The notes under the pieces were generated by a model. The model did not search any database and was not told the origin of the DNA. It saw nothing but the letters and a program-made list of their open reading frames with translations. Positions 1-3,521 of a stretch of 5,609 bases of DNA are shown in pieces. Origin of the DNA: Methylococcaceae bacterium. GTDB lineage: Bacteria; Pseudomonadota; Gammaproteobacteria; Methylococcales; Methylomonadaceae. The stretch spans positions 1 to 5,609 of the forward strand of contig RFQK01000108.1 of assembly GCA_009925045.1 (NCBI GenBank). Direction: 5' to 3'. A program made the position numbers and the translations under genes. Position 1 is the stretch's first letter, and every line of letters begins with the position of its first letter.

Positions 1-135
1 ATTGGAAATCACCATTTCTGAAACGGTAAGTCCCGCACCATAAGTATGACAAAGACTACGAAAAGGCCCGTCCGTAATGCCTGCCATGGGTGCCAGAATC
101 AGTTTATTGGCCAGCTGATGTGTACCGATTTGCAT
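1..135 (-). CDS. dusB: tRNA-dihydrouridine synthase B, N-terminal fragment (cut by window edge)
   Basis: Dus enzymes are FMN-dependent, NADPH-using cytoplasmic enzymes that reduce specific uridines of tRNA to dihydrouridine; the E. coli DusB target is in the D-loop. Only the first 45 residues are here. They begin [20 protein letters not shown] and continue with [15 protein letters not shown] and SEMVIS, which is the classic start of the Dus TIM barrel: the APMAG(I/V)TD FMN-binding strand at about residues 15-22, then the FR-LC helix and the G-G-----SEM strand. The ATG is well placed against the family, and an in-frame TAA lies 18 nt upstream, so no earlier start is possible. No clear Shine-Dalgarno sequence precedes it. 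The gene lies 75 bp downstream of a same-strand hypothetical gene. In many gammaproteobacteria dusB is followed by fis, which would lie outside the window. The DusB rather than DusA or DusC assignment rests on the MQIG-(H/Y)[13 protein letters not shown] pattern. Confidence 0.93.
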   Translation of the reverse strand, partial: MQIGTHQLANKLILAPMAGITDGPFRSLCHTYGAGLTVSEMVISN

Positions 136-163
136 GCCAGAAAAGGGTATTTAAGAGCGGCTC

Positions 164-192
164 ATCATAGCGCAATTCTGCTTCTTAATCGA
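164..192 (-). promoter_or_regulatory. Candidate promoter for dusB
   Basis: In the 75-bp gap before dusB the minus strand carries TATGAT (169 to 164), matching five of six positions of the sigma-70 -10 box. A weak -35 (TCGATT, 192 to 187, three matches) lies 17 bp upstream. Transcription would start near 157 and give a leader of about 22 nt. The weak -35 and the possibility of read-through from the upstream gene keep confidence low. Confidence 0.3.
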
Positions 193-210
193 CCCACAAT
201 GCGACTTAGC

Positions 211-762
211 CTATGCTTTTGCCAAATTGCTTAGATAGAAATACCAGGTCTTGGCAGTCTGTAAGGCAAGCGCACCATCTCCCTTAGCCTTTTCAATAAA
301 CTTGACCTGATGGACACTCTGTTGGCGCTGTTTCAGATAAAGCGTCAGCACCACTGCTTGGAGCTGATCAGTATCCGCCAAACGAACTGAAGCATCATTA
401 TTGACCTTTGCTGAATCGGGGATAATCAGTTTCACGCCATTCACTTGCACGTCCACACCCAGCAAATCGGCAAAGTCGATGACTTTGACGTTGATAGATT
501 CCTGCTCAAAATCCCCGTCAATCAGACAAATCTGCCGAATGCGTTCATCTACTGCAATCCCGGTTAACTTAGGATGATCATAAAACGGAAAGGTCATCAC
601 ACTGCGGTCAATCTGAAAGCCTTTACGCAAATGCAACATCTGTTGCAATTTCCGGCCGATTTCGTCTTTTTTTCTAAGTCGCTTATCCAAAAGCTCCGGC
701 TTATCTTTGGCTGCAAGCAAAAAAACCGCTGCAGCCGCCAGAAATCCCAGTAACCATTCCAT
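211..762 (-). CDS. Hypothetical membrane-anchored protein, 183 aa
   Basis: I do not recognise this family. The protein opens with one hydrophobic segment (about residues 3-18, WLLGFLAAAAVFLLAA). A strongly basic stretch follows (KDKPELLDKRLRKKDEIGRK), so the positive-inside rule predicts a single N-terminal anchor with the remaining ~160 residues in the cytoplasm. The soluble part looks like a compact mixed alpha/beta domain: hydrophobic strands such as ICLID, VKVIDFADLL and VKLIIP alternate with polar loops, and a C-terminal helix contains AKTWYFYLSNLAKA. There are no cysteines and no catalytic motif that I can identify. The ATG at 762 is preceded by AAGGT (773 to 769) at a 6-nt spacing, a good ribosome-binding site. 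The gene begins 35 bp after the stop of the Lys/Ala-rich membrane protein on the same strand, so the two probably share an mRNA. Base composition resembles the flanking genes and nothing suggests decay. Confidence 0.85.
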   Translation of the reverse strand: MEWLLGFLAAAAVFLLAAKDKPELLDKRLRKKDEIGRKLQQMLHLRKGFQIDRSVMTFPFYDHPKLTGIAVDERIRQICLIDGDFEQESINVKVIDFADLLGVDVQVNGVKLIIPDSAKVNNDASVRLADTDQLQAVVLTLYLKQRQQSVHQVKFIEKAKGDGALALQTAKTWYFYLSNLAKA

Positions 763-797
763 TGCTTTACCTTATCTAAAAGTTTTATACGCCGGGA

Positions 798-1439
798 TTA
801 TTCAGACTGAGTTTTAGCAGGTTTTGCCTTGGACTTAGGTTTCGAATCCGCTTTGGGCTTAGGCTCTGCCTTAACTTTAGGTTCTGCTTTAGGCTTGGGT
901 TCTGCCTTGGCTTTAGGCTCTGCTTTGGGCTTTGATTCCGCCTTAGGTTTGGGGGCCGCCTTCGGTTTTGCTTGAGCTTTTTCAGGTGCGGCAGCTTTCT
1001 TGGCTTCTTTGGCAGGAGTCGCCTTCGCTGGCGATTTGGCTTTAGCAGCTGCTTTGGCCGGTTTTGCACTCACTTCAGGCTTGGCAGTGGATGACTGTGA
1101 TACAGCCAACAAATGCTTCATTTCGGCCAGAAAATGGCGTTTTAGGTTAAATTCGGTTGGATGAGGATCCGTAATGGCTAAACGTTCAGCTTCAAGCTGT
1201 TGCAGATAATGCCGTCTTAAACTTGAATCCTGTGGAACTGTGTTGCTAAAGGCAAGATCGGATTCGACCTCTGAGAGCGTGTAATGACTGGGATTTCCTG
1301 TAGCCGCCGGCTGCGGATTCACAACTGATTGATCACCTTCGCTAAGCTGATTAGGCTCAGATGACTGATCAGCTTTAATAAAATGTTTAAAAACAAAAAA
1401 GCCGGCAATGGCCCCCACTAAAATGACTTCAAAACCCAT
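798..1439 (-). CDS. Membrane-anchored protein with Lys/Ala/Pro-rich repeat tail, 213 aa
   Basis: No specific family is recognised. Three parts are visible. Residues 2-20 (GFEVILVGAIAGFFVFKHF) form one hydrophobic anchor followed by basic residues, predicting a cytoplasmic C-terminus. Residues 22-115 are polar and carry a motif twice, 25 residues apart: P69-QDSSLRRHYLQQL and P94-TEFNLKRHFLAEM. Residues 119-211 are low-complexity Lys/Ala/Pro; inside them eight tandem hexapeptides of type (E/A)-P-K-P-K-A cover residues 156-203, encoded by 18-bp units at 831-974. The tail resembles histone-H1-like or AlgP-like basic tails in composition, which may indicate binding to nucleic acid or another polyanion, but such tails evolve convergently. 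The start at 1439 is preferred over the in-frame ATG at 1475: it has GGAGG 7 nt upstream and places the hydrophobic segment at the extreme N-terminus. The gene is followed after 35 bp by another small membrane-anchored gene, probably in the same operon. Confidence 0.85.
   Translation of the reverse strand: MGFEVILVGAIAGFFVFKHFIKADQSSEPNQLSEGDQSVVNPQPAATGNPSHYTLSEVESDLAFSNTVPQDSSLRRHYLQQLEAERLAITDPHPTEFNLKRHFLAEMKHLLAVSQSSTAKPEVSAKPAKAAAKAKSPAKATPAKEAKKAAAPEKAQAKPKAAPKPKAESKPKAEPKAKAEPKPKAEPKVKAEPKPKADSKPKSKAKPAKTQSE
831..974 (-). repeat. Eight 18-bp tandem coding repeats (hexapeptide KPKAEP type)
   Basis: Eight consecutive 18-bp units lie in frame in the tail of the Lys/Ala-rich protein. Read on the minus strand from 974 they encode QAKPKA, APKPKA, ESKPKA, EPKAKA, EPKPKA, EPKVKA, EPKPKA and DSKPKS. 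The units differ at synonymous positions (for example Ala GCA/GCG, Lys AAA/AAG, Pro CCC/CCT/CCG), so the peptide is kept more faithfully than the DNA. This suggests an old expansion maintained by selection rather than a fresh slippage product. Unit-number variation between strains would be expected and would keep the frame. Confidence 0.9.
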
Positions 1440-1446
1440 ATGCAAT

Positions 1447-1451
1447 CCTCC
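1447..1451 (-). promoter_or_regulatory. Shine-Dalgarno site that decides the start at 1439
   Basis: GGAGG on the minus strand lies 7 nt before the ATG at 1439 and inside the longer in-frame reading that would begin at 1475. Its strength and spacing argue that 1439 is the true start and that the 12 extra residues of the longer version are not made. Confidence 0.8.
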
Positions 1452-1474
1452 AATTTGGTAGCATCTTGCTGGCA

Positions 1475-1483
1475 ACTATATCA
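1475..1483 (-). promoter_or_regulatory. Candidate extended -10 promoter for the Lys/Ala-rich protein operon
   Basis: The minus strand reads TGATATAGT (1483 to 1475), that is TG-N-TATAGT: an extended -10 with five of six matches to TATAAT. No good -35 is present (TTAATT at a 17-bp spacing), as is usual for extended -10 promoters. Predicted initiation is near 1468, giving a leader of about 29 nt that includes the GGAGG ribosome-binding site. The upstream edge overlaps the base of the inverted repeat at 1481-1519, so the element could be regulated or could escape read-through from the transporter gene. Confidence 0.45.
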
Positions 1484-1519
1484 CGCCACTTTGGAAAAAT
1501 TAAATCCAAAATGGCGTAA
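1481..1519 (-). terminator. Stem-loop downstream of the SulP gene (terminator, processing or operator site)
   Basis: Two 15-nt arms (1481-1495 and 1505-1519) flank a 9-nt A/T loop (1496-1504). As minus-strand RNA all 15 positions pair, with 13 Watson-Crick pairs and two U-G wobbles; as plus-strand RNA the same two positions are A-C mismatches. The stem starts 40 nt after the SulP stop codon. It is not followed by a U tract on the minus strand (the next bases are TATAGTTGCC), so it is not a textbook intrinsic terminator. It may be a 3'-end-stabilising or processing hairpin, or a protein-binding dyad next to the downstream promoter. A T5 run follows the stem only on the plus strand, where no gene is present to terminate. 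Confidence 0.6.
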
Positions 1520-1558
1520 CTTTTTAATTTGCAAACAAATTACCCAATACGAAGGCAA

Positions 1559-3199
1559 TCAAGCATCTAACTTTCTGTGGACCGCGAGATGATGATCAGA
1601 ATACGCATGATGCTCATCTAAGCCAACAATCTCACATTGGCCGCCATTGGCCACATATTCATCCGCAAAGTGATGAATAAATTCCATCACCGTATGATCA
1701 ATAAGATCCGTCTCACTCAAATCAAAATACAGCGTTTTTTTGGCTGGAAAATCCGCTAGCAAGCTTTTCAGGGTAATGAAATTGGAGAACACCGCAGCAC
1801 CATGTACTTCGATATGGTAAGTATCGGCATCGGTTTGATTGACGTGGTAAGCCAAACTAAAGGCATTGCCCAATCGTAAGCCACGACTGATATGAATACC
1901 CAACTCGATCAAGATACCAATAGCTACCCCGATCAACAAATCAGTCGCCAGCACACCAATAATGGTAATGACAAACACCGCAAAGTTATCAACCCCTACC
2001 GCCAGCGTTTTGGCAAACTCTTTGGGAGAGGCCAAACGAAATCCGGTAAAGACCAATAATGCCGCCAAAGACGCCAATGGAATTTCGTGAATTAATTTTG
2101 GAAACAGGGCAACAAAAACCAATAGGAATAAACCATGGAAAAAATTAGCCCACGCTGTTTTTGCGCCATTATTGATATTGGCAGAACTCCGCACAATTTC
2201 CGCAATCATCGGTAATCCGCCAATCATGCCTGCAATCAAATTACCAATACCGACTGCGGTCAAATCGCGGTTTAAGTTGGAATTACGACGATATGGATCC
2301 AATTTATCCACAGCCGAAGCACTGAGTAAACTTTCTAAACTACCGACCAGCCAGATAGTAATCACATGGATCCAAAACTCATGATCGCCGACCTTGCCGA
2401 AATCGGGAAAATAAAATCCCGCCAGGAAATTTTCAGGTACCGCCACCAGAAAGGCGGGCCCTATTGTGTATTCAGAGTGTGGCAATAAATCCGACTGCAG
2501 GAACAGATAATTGTGTTCATGGTCCAAATCAAAGTACTGCCCCAGTGCCAAGCCCATTAAAACGACCAGAAGCGGTGCAGGTATCATTTTTAAAGTTGGG
2601 TGTTTGATAAAAGCCCACACAATCAATAATGCCAAGCCGGCAAAACCGATCACTGCCACTTCCGGATTGAGTTGTACCAGCGAATGAGGCACTTCGGCGA
2701 TGGTGGACAATAGGGTTTTGGCCACAGGCTTAACCCCAAGCAAGGTATGAATTTGCTTGGCCATAATGATGATACCAATCGCGGCCAACATCCCGTGTAC
2801 CACTGAAGACGGGAAGAAGGCACTGAGCTTGCCGGCTTTAAAAATCCCCAGCAATATCTGAAGTACACTGGCAATAACGATAGCCGCCAAAGTGTAGCGA
2901 TAACCCGCCATCGCATCACCCTGTCCTAAACCTTGGACCGCATCGACGATGACTACGATTAAGCCAGCTGCAGGACCATTAATCGTGACATAAGAGCCAC
3001 TGATTCTGGAGACCATGACGCCGCCCACTATCGCGGTAATAATCCCCCCCATAGGCGGAAAGCCTGAAGCCATGGCAATCCCCAGACACAATGGCAGGGC
3101 AATCAGAAATACCAGAAAACCCGACAGCAAATCACTCCGCCAGTTCTCTAACAACCCCGGAATTCCTGTCTTAGGCACAGCGGCAAACGTATTCGACAT
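1559..3199 (-). CDS. SulP-family inorganic anion transporter with C-terminal STAS domain (possible bicarbonate transporter), 546 aa
   Basis: SulP (SLC26-like) proteins are inner-membrane carriers or symporters for sulfate, bicarbonate and related anions. Residues about 20-435 hold many hydrophobic helices with family signatures: the LIALPLCLGIAMASGFPP segment (32-49), GSYVTINGPAAGL (68-80), and the region around 288-348 with ESLLSASAVDKLDP, RRNSNLNRDL, GIGNLIAGMIGGLP and RSSANINNGAKT. Residues about 461-546 form a STAS domain, with the strand-loop DLSETDLIDHT at 493-503 and a His-rich end (DEHHAYSDHHLAVH). The length is typical and the frame is intact. The start at 3199 has AAGAG 7 nt upstream; an in-frame TTG at 3250 would add 17 residues but has no ribosome-binding site. 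The gene diverges from a DabA-type gene, which favours bicarbonate as substrate over sulfate, but substrate cannot be read from sequence alone. No cys-type sulfate genes are adjacent. Confidence 0.93.
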   Translation of the reverse strand: MSNTFAAVPKTGIPGLLENWRSDLLSGFLVFLIALPLCLGIAMASGFPPMGGIITAIVGGVMVSRISGSYVTINGPAAGLIVVIVDAVQGLGQGDAMAGYRYTLAAIVIASVLQILLGIFKAGKLSAFFPSSVVHGMLAAIGIIIMAKQIHTLLGVKPVAKTLLSTIAEVPHSLVQLNPEVAVIGFAGLALLIVWAFIKHPTLKMIPAPLLVVLMGLALGQYFDLDHEHNYLFLQSDLLPHSEYTIGPAFLVAVPENFLAGFYFPDFGKVGDHEFWIHVITIWLVGSLESLLSASAVDKLDPYRRNSNLNRDLTAVGIGNLIAGMIGGLPMIAEIVRSSANINNGAKTAWANFFHGLFLLVFVALFPKLIHEIPLASLAALLVFTGFRLASPKEFAKTLAVGVDNFAVFVITIIGVLATDLLIGVAIGILIELGIHISRGLRLGNAFSLAYHVNQTDADTYHIEVHGAAVFSNFITLKSLLADFPAKKTLYFDLSETDLIDHTVMEFIHHFADEYVANGGQCEIVGLDEHHAYSDHHLAVHRKLDA

Positions 3200-3249
3200 A
3201 AGTAGGCTCTTAAGAATGTTAAAACCTGAATAAAGCAAAATCCAAGCCA

Positions 3250-3280
3250 ATTATGAAAAGCTTGTCATATTGAGTCTGAA
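3250..3280 (-). promoter_or_regulatory. Weak candidate promoter for the SulP gene
   Basis: The minus strand has CATAAT (3255 to 3250), five of six -10 matches, about 50 bp before the SulP ATG. TTCAGA (3280 to 3275) is a four-of-six -35, but the spacing is 19 bp, which is long. A promoter needing an activator would fit this weak architecture. Treat it as a pointer only. Confidence 0.25.
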
Positions 3281-3335
3281 CAGAGCCAATCCGGCCAAAA
3301 CCACCGACTAACTGGTTCATACCCCCCAATCGTCT

Positions 3336-3349
3336 GGTTGATTTCAACC
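3336..3349. promoter_or_regulatory. Perfect inverted repeat, candidate operator
   Basis: GGTTGA-TT-TCAACC has six-base arms that are exact reverse complements around a 2-bp centre, roughly midway between the two divergent start codons. A T5 tract follows on the plus strand (3350-3354), so a short five-pair stem with a four-base loop could also form in RNA, but that would be a weak terminator and no gene on that strand ends nearby. A dyad between divergent genes is the usual place for a dimeric regulator. LysR-type regulators commonly control inorganic-carbon genes and often bind dyads with a T-N11-A core; a specific factor is not assignable. Confidence 0.4.
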
Positions 3350-3507
3350 TTTTTAGTCAGTAATCACTTCATTGATATGACTTAAATCGCTAGACCATCT
3401 CAGTCAGGATCTAAGCAACTGAAATCTATGTACTTTAAGAAATCCACAAAAACAGGCACAGCTTATGCTTAACAAATAAATGTCTTAACACGCCAAGGCC
3501 AATCCAC

Positions 3508-3513
3508 AGGGAA
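3508..3513 (+). promoter_or_regulatory. Ribosome-binding site of dabA
   Basis: AGGGAA ends 8 nt before the ATG at 3522. It supports this start over the next in-frame ATG seven codons downstream (3543), which has no such site. Confidence 0.75.
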
Positions 3514-3521
3514 CTTCAGCC

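Larger units (their letters stand above)
3200..3521. promoter_or_regulatory. 322-bp divergent intergenic region between the SulP gene and dabA
   Basis: No open reading frame with a start and ribosome-binding site fits here, and I see no tRNA or riboswitch pattern. The region must hold both the leftward SulP promoter and the rightward dabA promoter. Visible structure comprises a perfect inverted repeat at 3336-3349, an imperfect dyad at 3355-3382, two CTGGTT copies at 3312-3317 and 3334-3339 (22 bp apart) and two AGTCAG copies at 3355-3360 and 3402-3407. I find no convincing sigma-70 -35/-10 pair for dabA: TATGCT at 3464-3469 is the best -10, but it lacks a -35. This is compatible with activator-dependent transcription. 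Confidence 0.7.

Noticed and set aside
46..234. 62-codon plus-strand reading frame over the dusB start
   Set aside because: It is antisense to the clear DusB N-terminus, and its peptide has no recognisable features.
785..1069. 94-codon minus-strand frame rich in Arg/Pro/Leu/Asn
   Set aside because: It is the shifted reading of the repetitive Lys/Ala tail; the 18-bp repeat keeps the alternative frame open. The true frame has an anchor, a GGAGG site and a natural stop.
1562..1612. His-rich C-terminus of the SulP STAS domain as a novel metal site
   Set aside because: Several SulP homologues, as I recall, end in a similar -HH/NH-(x)4-(N/D)H- stretch, so it is probably a family trait rather than a special metal-binding tail.
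3200..3250. Upstream TTG start for the SulP gene (adds 17 residues)
   Set aside because: TTG at 3250 has no ribosome-binding site, the extension lies outside the usual SulP N-terminus, and the ATG at 3199 has AAGAG at a 7-nt spacing.
3336..3354. Intrinsic terminator formed by the GGTTGA dyad and T5 tract
   Set aside because: The stem would have only five pairs, and no plus-strand gene ends upstream of it; an operator reading is more likely.
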